Shown here piece after piece: positions 44,506 to 54,119 of a DNA stretch of 64,000 nucleotides. A program made the position numbers and the translations under genes. Source of the stretch: Rikenella microfusus (GTDB taxonomy: Bacteria; Bacteroidota; Bacteroidia; Bacteroidales; Tenuifilaceae); assembly GCA_020722565.1 (NCBI GenBank), contig DYKO01000008.1, positions 83,967-147,966 on the forward strand, in the 5' to 3' direction. The first letter of the stretch is position 1, and the number at the start of each line of letters is the position of its first letter. Below the pieces are notes generated by a model. That model made no database searches, was not told the origin of the DNA, and worked only from the letters and a program-made list of their open reading frames with translations.

Positions 44506-45336
44506 CTATATACGTCCGTTTGTTACAATAAACCAGGGATTAACCAGTTCCTCTTTGTTGTACGAAAGACGTTCGTTCGATTCATAGGTTATTACCTTAA
44601 ATCCGGCTCCCTCTACAATGGCCTGCCCCGCTGCAGTGTCCCACTCGCTCGAAAGCGATAATCGGGGGTAAATATCTGCTTTCCCTTCGGCAATCATGCA
44701 CATCTTGAGAGATGAACCTAAAGGCATTAGCTCAAGTTCAGGATATTTGCCTGCCAAATTATTAATATACTGTATGGTCTCGGGTGTGCTATGTGAGCGA
44801 CTCTCAACAACCACTATATTGTCACGTTTAAAGGGCAGGGGTAGTTCTTGAGCCCTTTTAGCAAGGCCATTAAATGTCACTTCATAATTTTCAATTGGCT
44901 GAATTTCGGGAACAAGAAATGCTCTAAACCCCTCCAGTGAACAGTAGAGCTTGCCAGTAACCGGAACATAAACCACCCCTGCTACAGGATAATTCTCGTA
45001 AATCAGGGCAATATTTACAGTAAATTCGCCGTTGCGTTTGATAAATTCCTTGGTCCCGTCAAGAGGATCAACCACCCAAAAGTAATCCCAACCCTTTCGC
45101 TCTTCAAATTGTATGTTTCGACCCTCTTCGCTTAATAGCGGTATGAATGTTTTAGTTAGAGTACTCTTAATCTCCTCATGGGCAAGTCTATCGGCTAGGG
45201 TGAGTGGGGTTCTATCCGATTTAAGATTGACCTGAAAATCATCAGAGTTGTAAACCTGCATTATTTTGTATCCTGCTCTAACCGAAGCACCAACAGCTAT
45301 AGCAAGTAAATTTTGTAGTTCTGTTGTTTCAATCAT
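44506..45336 (-). CDS. cysQ: 3'(2'),5'-bisphosphate nucleotidase CysQ
   Basis: A 276-residue inositol-monophosphatase-fold enzyme that turns PAP into AMP and phosphate, relieving inhibition by the by-product of PAPS use. Metal motif DPLDGTKEFIKRNGEFTV and the later SSLKMCMIAEGKADIYPR / EWDTAAGQAI match CysQ. It is convergent with the TPR/PP2C gene. Its presence fits the cysCDN genes at 15185-17969. Confidence 0.93.
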   Translation of the reverse strand: MIETTELQNLLAIAVGASVRAGYKIMQVYNSDDFQVNLKSDRTPLTLADRLAHEEIKSTLTKTFIPLLSEEGRNIQFEERKGWDYFWVVDPLDGTKEFIKRNGEFTVNIALIYENYPVAGVVYVPVTGKLYCSLEGFRAFLVPEIQPIENYEVTFNGLAKRAQELPLPFKRDNIVVVESRSHSTPETIQYINNLAGKYPELELMPLGSSLKMCMIAEGKADIYPRLSLSSEWDTAAGQAIVEGAGFKVITYESNERLSYNKEELVNPWFIVTNGRI

Positions 45337-45479
45337 TGCCTAAAAATATTCGGCGCAAATTTAAACCTTTATCCCCTAAAATAAAAAGAACACCAATTTG
45401 ACTGGCAAAAATTTTATTATACTACAAAAATATGCTGTAAAACCTACAATACTTAAATCAAATAATTCAAATTTATATT

Positions 45480-46967
45480 ATGTTTATGGCGTTCAAAAAA
45501 ATTACTGCAATGAGCACTAGTTACCCAAAACCTGAAGAGGTATTTCAATACTTCATAGAGATTAGCAAAATTCCACGACCTTCTAAAAAGGAAGGGAAAA
45601 TAATATCATTTATTGAAGAATTTGCTCGTAAACACGAGTTAGAGATCAAAAAAGACGATGCAGGTAATATTTTAATTAAAAAAACTGCCACCCCTGGATT
45701 TGAAAACCGTCAACCAGTTGTTCTCCAGAGCCATATGGATATGGTTTGTGAAAAGAATAGCGATGTGAACCATGACTTTACCACCGATCCCATTCAAACC
45801 TACATTGATGGCGAATGGCTAAAAGCAAAGGGAACAACCCTTGGCGCTGACGATGGCATCGGAATTGCTGCGCAATTAGCCATACTGGCTTCATCCACCA
45901 TTCAGCATGGTCCCATTGAGTGCCTTTTTACTGTAGATGAGGAAACGGGATTAACCGGAGCCTTCGAAATGAAAAGCGGATTTTTTGACTCAAAAATCCT
46001 CATTAACCTCGATTCCGAAGATGAAGGGGAACTGTTTATAGGTTGTGCAGGAGGTATCGATACGGTTGCCACATTTGCCTATGAACCCACCAAAGTTCCC
46101 AGTGACTCCGTTGCCATGAAACTAATCGTAAAGGGATTACAGGGCGGCCACTCAGGCGATGATATTGACAAGCACAAAGGAAATTCCATTAAGTTGATTA
46201 ACAGGTTTTTATGGAAAGGTACCAATCTGTTTGACCTACGGCTTTCGCATCTTGATGGGGGTAATCTACGTAATGCCATTCCCCGCGAGGCATTTGCCAT
46301 ATTTACTGTTCATAAGGATGACAAAGCCCGATTAATATTGGAATTTGAGAGTATCAGAAGTGATATATACAATGAGTGGCACGATGCTGAGCCCAATTTG
46401 GAATTCACGATTGATGATGCCCCCATACCCGAATTTGTGATTGATGAGCCTACTCAATACGACTTGCTTAACGCCCTTTATGCCTGTCCGCATGGTGTAA
46501 TGGCCATGAGCCGTCAGCTCAAGGGGCTTGTTGAAACATCAACCAATCTTGCTTCGGTTAAATTTATTCAGGACAATCAAATACTGGTTACAACAAGTCA
46601 GCGAAGCGCTTTGAAATCGGCCAAGTATGATGTTTCTAACATGGTGGAAAGCGTATTCCGACTGGCAAACGCCAACACCCAGCATGGTGAAGGATACCCA
46701 GGTTGGGCACCGAACACAAACTCAAAAATTTTGGAAATAACCCAAAATTCCTATAAAAAACTTTTTGGCGTAACACCCATTGTTCGTGCCATACATGCCG
46801 GTTTGGAATGTGGCCTTTTCCTTGAAAAATACCCTTATCTCGACATGATTTCGTTTGGACCAACCATAAAGGGGGCACACTCCCCTGACGAAAGACTCAA
46901 TATCCCTTCAACTCAAAAATTCTGGGAATTGCTACTTGATGTACTAAAAAATATCCCCGAAAAATAG
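45480..46967 (+). CDS. pepD: Aminoacyl-histidine dipeptidase (M20, PepD)
   Basis: A 495-residue M20-family zinc dipeptidase of the cytosolic PepD/carnosinase-like type. Zinc-binding motifs are VLQSHMDMVCE, GADDGIGIA and FTVDEETGLTGA, and a late His is in GPTIKGAHSPDER. It cleaves Xaa-His and other dipeptides. Full length. Met 1 (45480) or Met 11 (45510, MSTSYPKPEEV) may be the true start; the second fits homologues better. It ends in an intrinsic terminator. Confidence 0.93.
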   Translation: MFMAFKKITAMSTSYPKPEEVFQYFIEISKIPRPSKKEGKIISFIEEFARKHELEIKKDDAGNILIKKTATPGFENRQPVVLQSHMDMVCEKNSDVNHDFTTDPIQTYIDGEWLKAKGTTLGADDGIGIAAQLAILASSTIQHGPIECLFTVDEETGLTGAFEMKSGFFDSKILINLDSEDEGELFIGCAGGIDTVATFAYEPTKVPSDSVAMKLIVKGLQGGHSGDDIDKHKGNSIKLINRFLWKGTNLFDLRLSHLDGGNLRNAIPREAFAIFTVHKDDKARLILEFESIRSDIYNEWHDAEPNLEFTIDDAPIPEFVIDEPTQYDLLNALYACPHGVMAMSRQLKGLVETSTNLASVKFIQDNQILVTTSQRSALKSAKYDVSNMVESVFRLANANTQHGEGYPGWAPNTNSKILEITQNSYKKLFGVTPIVRAIHAGLECGLFLEKYPYLDMISFGPTIKGAHSPDERLNIPSTQKFWELLLDVLKNIPEK

Positions 46968-46974
46968 AAAAATT

Positions 46975-46999
46975 AGGGCAGCCATGCTGCCCTTTTTTC
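46975..46999. terminator. Intrinsic terminator after pepD
   Basis: AGGGCAGC and GCTGCCCT (46975-46993) form a hairpin with a three-base loop, followed by TTTTT. The rubredoxin gene ends just to its right on the other strand. Confidence 0.85.
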
Positions 47000-47003
47000 A
47001 AAG

Positions 47004-47159
47004 CTACTTCATTTCCTCAAAGTAATCCTTATTAACCTGACAAACCGGACAGTGCCAGGTATCCGGAAGTTCATTAAATGGCGTACCGGCAGGTATTCCA
47101 TGGTCGGGATCGCCAACAGCCTCATCATAAATATATCCACAAACTCTACATCTATACAT
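47004..47159 (-). CDS. Rubredoxin
   Basis: A 51-residue rubredoxin from ATG 47159 to TAG 47006-47004. Both iron-ligand pairs are present: [14 protein letters not shown] at the N-terminus and [13 protein letters not shown] near the C-terminus, with the conserved [11 protein letters not shown] and LPDTW between. It carries one electron on an Fe(Cys)4 centre, usually serving rubrerythrin or superoxide reductase in anaerobes. It is a single gene, divergent from the secreted protein at 47204. Confidence 0.96.
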   Translation of the reverse strand: MYRCRVCGYIYDEAVGDPDHGIPAGTPFNELPDTWHCPVCQVNKDYFEEMK

Positions 47160-47203
47160 AAAGATTAATTTTTAATTAAATTGCAAAAAATTTTCTCAAA
47201 CTT

Positions 47204-47623
47204 ATGAAACTATTCAGTAATATTCAAAAACTAATTCTTGTTGTTAGCTTGGTTTTGATATCAAGCAACCTGTTTGCTCAAAAGAAAAAGGAAATTCGCT
47301 CGGCAAACATCCGGCAAAAAGTTGAGTGGCGCTACCTATATGAAAACGACAAGGAAATAAAATATAAGGAATACGAAACTCAATACGATAAGCAGGGAAA
47401 CACGCTGATGGAAAAAACCTTTGACGAAAAAGGGAACATTGTTTCGCACTATGAGTATAAATACGACAGCAACGGGAATGAAATACTCAAAATTACCTAT
47501 AGCCCTAAAGGAAGTGTTTTAGAGAAGGTTGAAACCCGTTACACCAACGGATTAAAGACCGAAAAAAAGGTTTACGGTCCAACAGGGAAACTCAAAAGCC
47601 GAAAAGTTTTTGAATACCATTAA
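47204..47623 (+). CDS. Small exported YD/RHS-like repeat protein
   Basis: A 139-residue protein with a signal peptide (about residues 1-25). The mature part is four or five short beta repeats of the form YDKQGNTLMEKTFDEKGN, YDSNGNEILKITYSPKG, as in RHS/YD-like or MORN-like proteins of Bacteroidota. Highly charged, no enzyme motif. Its end overlaps the start of the VTC gene by 14 bases, implying translational coupling. Confidence 0.7.
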   Translation: MKLFSNIQKLILVVSLVLISSNLFAQKKKEIRSANIRQKVEWRYLYENDKEIKYKEYETQYDKQGNTLMEKTFDEKGNIVSHYEYKYDSNGNEILKITYSPKGSVLEKVETRYTNGLKTEKKVYGPTGKLKSRKVFEYH

Positions 47624-48422
47624 TAGCATATCGCAATACATTACCGAAAATTCCTTGCGGGAATACGGTTTTAGCTCCATTGATCTATCCGATGTGGAAA
47701 AGGCCCAGTTCATGCGCCGTATCGATTCAAAATATATATTACCCCTAACCGATCTGGAACAGATTCTTTATTCAGCAAAAGGTACTTACAGCATTGTAGA
47801 AAATAATGGGCAGCTAATGCCCTGCTACAATTCGGTATATTTCGATACTCCCGACCTTCGCCTGTACCTCGACCATCATAATCGAAGGGCTAAGCGATAC
47901 AAAATAAGAACCCGTCATTACCTTGCCAGCAACGACATCTTTTTAGAACTTAAGATTAGAATTCCCACTGGCGAAATATTGAAAAATAGGTTACCGCTTG
48001 GTAATAACGATGGCAACGATGCAGAAATAAACAGGTTCATTTCATCTAGTTGCCCCATCTCTCCCTCAGAGCTTACTAAAACCCTTGCAACCCGATTCAA
48101 CCGTATTACTTTGGTTTCGCCAGGTCAAAATGAAAGGGTTACCATTGATTTTAACCTTCTGCTTTCAGATATACAAAACAATAAAAATGTGATATTCAAT
48201 AATTTATGCATTATTGAAACAAAACGAAATAAGTACTCACCCTCAAGTATGATTAGCGAACAGTTCAAAAGGCGAGGTATCAGAGAAACAAGTTTTAGCA
48301 AGTACTCTGTGGGGATTGCCATTTTGCATGGCAAAATAAAATGTAATAACTTTAAGCCTATAATTCATAGACTTCTAAATAATTACAGCCATGAATACAC
48401 TACTTATACTAATGCAGGCTGA
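47610..48422 (+). CDS. VTC-domain protein (polyphosphate-polymerase-like)
   Basis: A 270-residue protein of the CYTH/triphosphate-tunnel superfamily, VTC branch. RRIDSKYILP near residue 35 carries basic tunnel residues, YNSVYFDTPDLRLYLDHH and KRYKIRTRHY follow, and the FLELKIRIPTGEILK strand carries the E-x-K tunnel motif. VTC domains make polyphosphate from ATP in yeast. Bacterial ones are often encoded beside DUF4956 membrane proteins, as here. No signal peptide or membrane helix, so it would act at the inner face of the membrane. Confidence 0.83.
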   Translation: MNTINSISQYITENSLREYGFSSIDLSDVEKAQFMRRIDSKYILPLTDLEQILYSAKGTYSIVENNGQLMPCYNSVYFDTPDLRLYLDHHNRRAKRYKIRTRHYLASNDIFLELKIRIPTGEILKNRLPLGNNDGNDAEINRFISSSCPISPSELTKTLATRFNRITLVSPGQNERVTIDFNLLLSDIQNNKNVIFNNLCIIETKRNKYSPSSMISEQFKRRGIRETSFSKYSVGIAILHGKIKCNNFKPIIHRLLNNYSHEYTTYTNAG

Positions 48423-49089
48423 CAGCCTTCAGCTATTTGGTATTGATATAATTAACCCCAATGACTTTTATACCCTATTGTTGCGCTTTATACTAAACAC
48501 CTTGGTGCTATGGATAACCGTAAGGTATCTTTACTACCCCCGAACCTACCGTAAGGATTATGTTTTCACCTTTCTTCTGCTGGGGATAGTGGTGTTTTTT
48601 ATGTGCTACTTATTGGCTAATGTTAAGTTGCAGTTGGGCTTTGCCCTTGGCCTATTTGCAGTTTTCGGCATTATCCGCTACCGTACAAATCCTATACCAA
48701 TTAAGGAAATGACCTACCTTTTTCTGATAATTGCAATATCACTAATTAATGCAATATCCTCAAAAAAGGTTAGCTATGCTGAGCTTCTTTTTTCGAATTT
48801 TGCCCTTCTTGGCATTGCGCTTATACTCGAAAAAGGCCTGTTCATAAAGCATATGTCACAAAAACTAGTGGTATATGAAAAAATTGACTTGATTGTGCCG
48901 GAAAAAAGAATAGAACTTATAGCAGACCTAAAAAATAGAACGGGATTAGATATAAAAAGTGTTGAAATCGGCAAGATTGATTTTGTGCGTGACATTGCTT
49001 GGATAGTGATACACTATCCATCCGAAAGTTTTAACGAGATTAACAACGAACCAACAGTAGAAAAATATATACCAGACGATGACGACTAA
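48391..49089 (+). CDS. DUF4956 family membrane protein
   Basis: A 232-residue protein. Four hydrophobic segments occupy the first ~150 residues (LRFILNTLVLWITVRYLYY, VFTFLLLGIVVFFMCYLL, and so on), with the FGIIRYRTNPIPIKEMTYL loop that marks DUF4956. A cytoplasmic alpha/beta tail follows. The start at 48391 overlaps the VTC gene by 32 bases; Met 8 at 48412 would reduce this to 11. I read it as membrane partner of the VTC protein. Its end overlaps the convergent siaC-like gene by four bases. Confidence 0.85.
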   Translation: MNTLLILMQADSLQLFGIDIINPNDFYTLLLRFILNTLVLWITVRYLYYPRTYRKDYVFTFLLLGIVVFFMCYLLANVKLQLGFALGLFAVFGIIRYRTNPIPIKEMTYLFLIIAISLINAISSKKVSYAELLFSNFALLGIALILEKGLFIKHMSQKLVVYEKIDLIVPEKRIELIADLKNRTGLDIKSVEIGKIDFVRDIAWIVIHYPSESFNEINNEPTVEKYIPDDDD

Positions 49090-49457
49090 ATAATTTCAAC
49101 CATCTTGAACGGGGCCTTTACCAGTGCTTGAAAATCGCGCCCTAAATTCTTGATGGTATCGTCATCTTCCTCGAAATACCAATTTATGATTACATTACTG
49201 CCATGAGAGTAAGCCTCATCAAACATCTTCATAACTGTAAATATGAAGCGATTCGACCCACTGTTTATATACTCCAATTTTAAATTGAGACGGGTTAGCG
49301 GTTCGGGTTTTTTGAAGTAATCCTCAATCCACCTAATTACAGGTTGGTAAAACGCAACAGCATCCTCAGTTATAGATCTTCCTGAGATTTGCATAATCCC
49401 AGGTTTAAAATCGATTTCAGGAGTTTTAGTTGTCCCTTTTATGTAAAGATTAGTCAT
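49086..49457 (-). CDS. SiaC family regulatory phosphoprotein (DUF1987)
   Basis: About 123 residues of the DUF1987/SiaC family with the KTPEIDFKPG and IMQISGRSITEDAVAFYQP segments and the LEYINSGSNRFIFTVMKMF stretch, where the family's phosphorylated residue lies. In Pseudomonas SiaC is phosphorylated by SiaB, dephosphorylated by SiaA and activates the diguanylate cyclase SiaD. No SiaB or SiaD is nearby. I start at ATG 49457; a TTG at 49466 would add three residues. Confidence 0.85.
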   Translation of the reverse strand: MTNLYIKGTTKTPEIDFKPGIMQISGRSITEDAVAFYQPVIRWIEDYFKKPEPLTRLNLKLEYINSGSNRFIFTVMKMFDEAYSHGSNVIINWYFEEDDDTIKNLGRDFQALVKAPFKMVEII

Positions 49458-49537
49458 AAAGTCCAAACTTTATCAGATGGTAAATATAGTAAAAATAATT
49501 AATTGGTTTGCAAAATTTGTTAAACCAGAAATAAAAA

Positions 49538-49563
49538 GCCACCGGTATAAAATCTCCGGTGGC
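49538..49563 (-). terminator. Intrinsic terminator of the C1 peptidase gene
   Basis: GCCACCGG (49538-49545) and CCGGTGGC (49556-49563) form a stem. Read leftward it is followed by TTTTTATTT. Confidence 0.8.
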
Positions 49564-49588
49564 CACTTCAATAATCAACAATATATCA

Positions 49589-50791
49589 TTATATACCTAA
49601 TTTCTTTTGTATGTCCATTGGTATAGCTTTTTTATGAACCATAATATTGGTTGTCTTATAAAGAACAAAAGCTTTGGATGCATAAAAGTATCCCTTGTAA
49701 ACGCCATCGGCTCCCCAACTGTTTTTAACTTTAAAGAAGGTATTACCCTGCTGATCATTTGCCTTACCAACCAGTACCATTCCATGGTCGTCAGTTGTTT
49801 GGTAGTTGTCAAAGGCTAGCTGCCTTAGCTCCTGGGTGATAGTCATTTCCTTAACTGGTTTATCAAAGGCATAAAGGACTTTTTCCTTTTCCTTATTCGA
49901 AAGGCGCGTCCACCGTTCCTTGTCTGAACCGGCATTCTCAATATCGTTAATATCGGGTACAATGGCCACACCCTTACTCCAGTTGAAGCCTTTATCGCTC
50001 ACATCGCTAGCCCACGCCACAGGAAATCCATTATCAATGGCAAAATCTAAAATCCTTTCAAAATCTGCAATGGAAACATTGTAGGCTTCGCCATGAATCC
50101 AGTTATCGGGTAGCTCAAGTACAAATTTTTGGTAAAAAGGATGGTGGTTAAATGAGGTAATAACCACATAATCATCGGGGTTTAAACCCAGAAATTTTAC
50201 AAATGATTTGGGCGTGTAATTTTTTCCATAGTAGGTGAAGTTTTCAGGTACCTTTCCCAAATAGGCATCCAGAATGCCATCAAAAGCCGCCTTCCAAGCA
50301 GTCGAAATTTTTTTGTTTGGATTTTTAATAATTACATCAACAAAAGCCTTGGTCAGGGCATCGAGTTCGCCATGAACATGCAAATCCTCGCCATAGTTTA
50401 AACCGGGATAAACCTCCAAGGGAACTATCCCAAAGCGCTTAATGGCTTCGAGCACATCGAAAAATGAACCGCCGGGACCAAAATTATTGGTGCCATTAAA
50501 CCTAACGTAGCGATCGGCTTTCATGGCATATATGTTGCGTACAACATACATGGGCGATAAATCTACGGCAGGATTACCCATTCTAATCAGCTCCGACTCT
50601 AAAAAGGCAATTCCTGAAAAGCTCCAACAGGTACTAGAACGATTCTGGTTTTTAATCGATGTTGATTTTATCTCCTTGATGTCGGTAAAAATGTAAGGCT
50701 CCGCTTTGGTCTCATTGCTTTGAGCCCAAACATTTCCTGCAAAGTAGAATGCAAACAGGAATGATACCATTAAGAAACTAATCTTCCTCAT
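49589..50791 (-). CDS. C1 papain-family cysteine peptidase (bleomycin hydrolase/PepC-like)
   Basis: A 400-residue protein with a signal peptide (ending near NVWAQ) and a bleomycin-hydrolase-type C1B domain. The catalytic Cys is in NRSSTCWSFSG, His in TTDDHGMVLVG and Asn in VKNSWG. Unlike the cytosolic PepC, it is exported, as is usual in Bacteroidota. It acts as an aminopeptidase. Single gene with its own terminator. Confidence 0.9.
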   Translation of the reverse strand: MRKISFLMVSFLFAFYFAGNVWAQSNETKAEPYIFTDIKEIKSTSIKNQNRSSTCWSFSGIAFLESELIRMGNPAVDLSPMYVVRNIYAMKADRYVRFNGTNNFGPGGSFFDVLEAIKRFGIVPLEVYPGLNYGEDLHVHGELDALTKAFVDVIIKNPNKKISTAWKAAFDGILDAYLGKVPENFTYYGKNYTPKSFVKFLGLNPDDYVVITSFNHHPFYQKFVLELPDNWIHGEAYNVSIADFERILDFAIDNGFPVAWASDVSDKGFNWSKGVAIVPDINDIENAGSDKERWTRLSNKEKEKVLYAFDKPVKEMTITQELRQLAFDNYQTTDDHGMVLVGKANDQQGNTFFKVKNSWGADGVYKGYFYASKAFVLYKTTNIMVHKKAIPMDIQKKLGI

Positions 50792-50861
50792 AGCAATTAT
50801 TTTTGTTTAGTGATAGACAATTTAAAATATGATTGGTTTAACCAGTTGCAAAATATTTTTG

Positions 50862-53800
50862 TTATAACCTAAACATATCTTGTTTAAAGGTAATGGTAAA
50901 TATGGTTCCCTCGTTTTGTTTGCTGCTTACACTTATAGCTCCTCCCATTTTTTCAACAAATTCCTTGCACAACAGCAATCCCAATCCTGAACCTTTTTCG
51001 TTTTGGGTGCCAGGGGTTACAACACTTTTATCAATTCTGAAAAGTTTTTCGATGTTTTGAGGGGGAATACCTACACCATTATCAATTATACTGAGGGCAC
51101 AAACAGAATCTTGAACATCAACCTTAACCTGTATTTTACCACCGGATTGGGTAAACTTAACCGCATTAGTTAATAAATTACGCAAAACTGTATTCATCAT
51201 GTTTTCATCAGCAAAAACCACCAACGAATGAGGGATATTGATCCCCAATGTAATATTTTTTTGGATTAGTTGGTTGTTGATTAGCTCCAAATTCTGGTTA
51301 ACCAAAAGCAAGATGTTAATCCACGATGGTTTATTCTGAATATCGCCCATTTCGTTTGATGACCAATCGAGTAGGTTTTCAAGCAAACCATAGGTGGTGA
51401 GTGCCAACTTATTCAGTTCGGCCATAAATTGCTTTATTTTATCCTGTGATAAGGATTGCATATCAGTAAGTAAAAAAGCCGTTGAGCCCACAAGGGTACT
51501 TATCGGGTTACGTAAATCATGGGCAATTATTCGGAAAAACTTATTCTTGGTAGCGTTTATCTCTTCCGACTTTTGTTTCTGCAGCTCAATTTCAGATTTT
51601 TGCTTTTCAAGCACTGAGTTCTTTTCGGTAATCCATTCATAAGCATCTTTCAGATGCTCGGCCTGAACCCGAAGTTCCTCCTTCTGTAGCAAAATTTCCT
51701 GTGTTCGTTCCCTCACCAACCGCTCAAGTTTATCGCGTTCACGAATAAGTTCGTAATGCCAAATCAGTACAGCCAAATAAACAATTAATGCGGCAGCTAT
51801 AATATATAAGATGTATACGTAAATGGTCCTGTACCAAGGCGCCTTCACCTCAAATAAAAACTCGGCAACAGAAGTTTCTATTCCGAACACGCTACGTGCT
51901 TTGAGCCGAAAAGTGTACCTCCCTTCTCGCAGGTTGGTGTACTCCTTGCGGATTTCAGTAGTCCATTCCGACCAATCCTCGTCGTTACCAACCAATTGGT
52001 AGCTAAACTCAATAGGACCATCTGTTTCAAAATAGGGCCAGGCATAGCTAAATACCAACGAATTTCGTTTGTAGGGTAAAGAAATTTCCAAATCGACATC
52101 CGAAGAAGTGGTAGGTGAATAAAATACTAAATTGCCAATTGTGTCAGCTAAATTTTTTGAAAAATTTGTACCCCAATAAATTACAGAGTCTTTATTTGAA
52201 ACCTTTCGAATTATTGGAGGAAATAAATTAAAATATTTGTAACCGTCGGATGCCCTGACTTTAAAAACCCCTTTATCGGTAGATATCCAAGATTCCGTAC
52301 TTGTAAGATAGGTGACATATTCTTCGGTTAACGCTTGATTGCTCAGCCTTTTCCATAAGAGGGTATCGAGAGGCCTAAGCGTATCCCTAGGTTGTAACTT
52401 ATTAATTTCAAATTCCTTAAATCTGTTAGAGGAGGAATTATATGAATAAAATTTATCAGATGCTATGAAAAGAATAGTTTTGTAAATATCAAAAATTCTT
52501 ACAGATGAAACATTTGGTAGGCCATGGGTAGAATCATAGATTGAAACCATAGGCAAGCGATTGCCGCCAGCAAGCGGATTGGTAATCTGTCCAACTCCAT
52601 TATAGAATTCAGAAAACCATAAATTACCAAGAGAATCCTCACCTATGCTAAGAACCCTCCGCTTAGAAACATATAAAGATGAGTCTCTACCCCATTTGCC
52701 GTTTATGAATCGTAAACAGTTGACACCATTTTCATGTCCGATATAAAGGCAGGATTTATCCAATTTGCTTTGACGTAAGCAATAGGGCAGTTCTACTTTT
52801 GAGATTTTCTCAACCCGACTCCCCTTTACTTCAAAAACACCATTTTGAGCTGCAACCAACAAATGGGTTTTACCATTGCACCCATACCAATGAGGCGAAA
52901 CCGTTGATGAATCATAGGGATCTTGAAAGTAAAGGAACTCCCATACCTGTTCAATATTCCCCTCAATCCGTTTGAAATGGTCGGGCTTAAAGGTTTCGTC
53001 CTTTGTTTTTTGATGGTAAAACAAACCGCTACTGGTAGAAACATAAAAGAAGTTCCCCTTTTGGGCCACATCGGAGAGCACCCCATAAATACCAAGGGCT
53101 AAATTCCAGTACCGATAAGGCGAGAGCAATTCAACACAAGCAATTCCATTGTTTAAAGCCATCCACAGCAAGCCATTGGGTTGAAAGTATAAATAATTGG
53201 TATTACTTTGAACACCAATTGATGCCTGATCAATAACATCCACTACCTCCCAGTTCCTGTTAACCACCAGCACATCGCCAAGTATTGATGTTAGAGCCAG
53301 TAAAGAGTCATTAATAGAAATGCCATGATAAAACAAATTGCGAACAAAGTACTCATTAATCTTCTTTGCGGATTCAGATACATCAGAGATAGAATGAATC
53401 TTTGAAAAACCATTGATAAAATCCGATACGTAAATCCCCTTATCTCTGGAACAAATTATCTGTTTCCCCCGAAATGGTATTATGGAATGAATTTTCAATG
53501 AAGCTATGGCACTACTTCCTGGAATCAATTTTAAAGACTGATTTTTCAACCAAAAAAGTCCCTTATATAGTACATGAATAACATATTTATCGTTAATGGT
53601 ATGTGCCAGATAAAAAACATCGTTACCGGAGCTATAGTATGAAATTTTATTATTATGGTATCGATATAAATATTTGTCGGTTAAAAAATAAACCGTGTCA
53701 TTAACCACACGTGTATCCCAAACCTCATTAAAAACGCGATAGGTTGAGTCAACCAATGGGAGGAAAGATACAAAGCTCATGGCACCCTTGTTGTTGGGGT

Positions 53801-54104
53801 AAAGGGCTCCAAAATCGCCGTAAGCTCCAACATATACCACACCGGAATTGCTAGCCGCCAAGCTGCGAGCAGCTGCTCGATTCGGAAGTTCAATATAATT
53901 CCAATTTACGCCATCGTACTCCAAAACCCCCGAACTGTTAGCAAAATAAACTACGCCTCTGTTGTCCTGAGCTACGCTCCAATTTTGAGTAGAGGCAAGG
54001 TATGAATTAGCAGAAAAGTAATGAGCAAGTAACAACCCCCTTTCCTGTGCTCTAACGCCGAAAACAATTGATAAAAAAAGAAGTGTTAATATTTTTTTTA
54101 ACAT
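50862..54104 (-). CDS. Two-component sensor histidine kinase with periplasmic propeller and Y_Y_Y domain
   Basis: A 1080-residue kinase. A signal peptide is followed by a long beta-propeller sensor (two-component regulator propeller repeats, residues about 25-640) and a Y_Y_Y domain (about 680-755). One membrane helix (TIYVYILYIIAAALIVYLAVLI) and a coiled coil precede a HisKA domain with phospho-His in IAHDLRNPIST and a HATPase with NAVKFTQ, DNGVGIP and GSGLGLLLC. It lacks the receiver and AraC parts of classical hybrid systems. Its stimulus cannot be read. It follows the LytTR regulator gene, 15 bases away, in one operon. Confidence 0.93.
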   Translation of the reverse strand: MLKKILTLLFLSIVFGVRAQERGLLLAHYFSANSYLASTQNWSVAQDNRGVVYFANSSGVLEYDGVNWNYIELPNRAAARSLAASNSGVVYVGAYGDFGALYPNNKGAMSFVSFLPLVDSTYRVFNEVWDTRVVNDTVYFLTDKYLYRYHNNKISYYSSGNDVFYLAHTINDKYVIHVLYKGLFWLKNQSLKLIPGSSAIASLKIHSIIPFRGKQIICSRDKGIYVSDFINGFSKIHSISDVSESAKKINEYFVRNLFYHGISINDSLLALTSILGDVLVVNRNWEVVDVIDQASIGVQSNTNYLYFQPNGLLWMALNNGIACVELLSPYRYWNLALGIYGVLSDVAQKGNFFYVSTSSGLFYHQKTKDETFKPDHFKRIEGNIEQVWEFLYFQDPYDSSTVSPHWYGCNGKTHLLVAAQNGVFEVKGSRVEKISKVELPYCLRQSKLDKSCLYIGHENGVNCLRFINGKWGRDSSLYVSKRRVLSIGEDSLGNLWFSEFYNGVGQITNPLAGGNRLPMVSIYDSTHGLPNVSSVRIFDIYKTILFIASDKFYSYNSSSNRFKEFEINKLQPRDTLRPLDTLLWKRLSNQALTEEYVTYLTSTESWISTDKGVFKVRASDGYKYFNLFPPIIRKVSNKDSVIYWGTNFSKNLADTIGNLVFYSPTTSSDVDLEISLPYKRNSLVFSYAWPYFETDGPIEFSYQLVGNDEDWSEWTTEIRKEYTNLREGRYTFRLKARSVFGIETSVAEFLFEVKAPWYRTIYVYILYIIAAALIVYLAVLIWHYELIRERDKLERLVRERTQEILLQKEELRVQAEHLKDAYEWITEKNSVLEKQKSEIELQKQKSEEINATKNKFFRIIAHDLRNPISTLVGSTAFLLTDMQSLSQDKIKQFMAELNKLALTTYGLLENLLDWSSNEMGDIQNKPSWINILLLVNQNLELINNQLIQKNITLGINIPHSLVVFADENMMNTVLRNLLTNAVKFTQSGGKIQVKVDVQDSVCALSIIDNGVGIPPQNIEKLFRIDKSVVTPGTQNEKGSGLGLLLCKEFVEKMGGAISVSSKQNEGTIFTITFKQDMFRL

Positions 54105-54119
54105 GCCAATAAAGTATTT

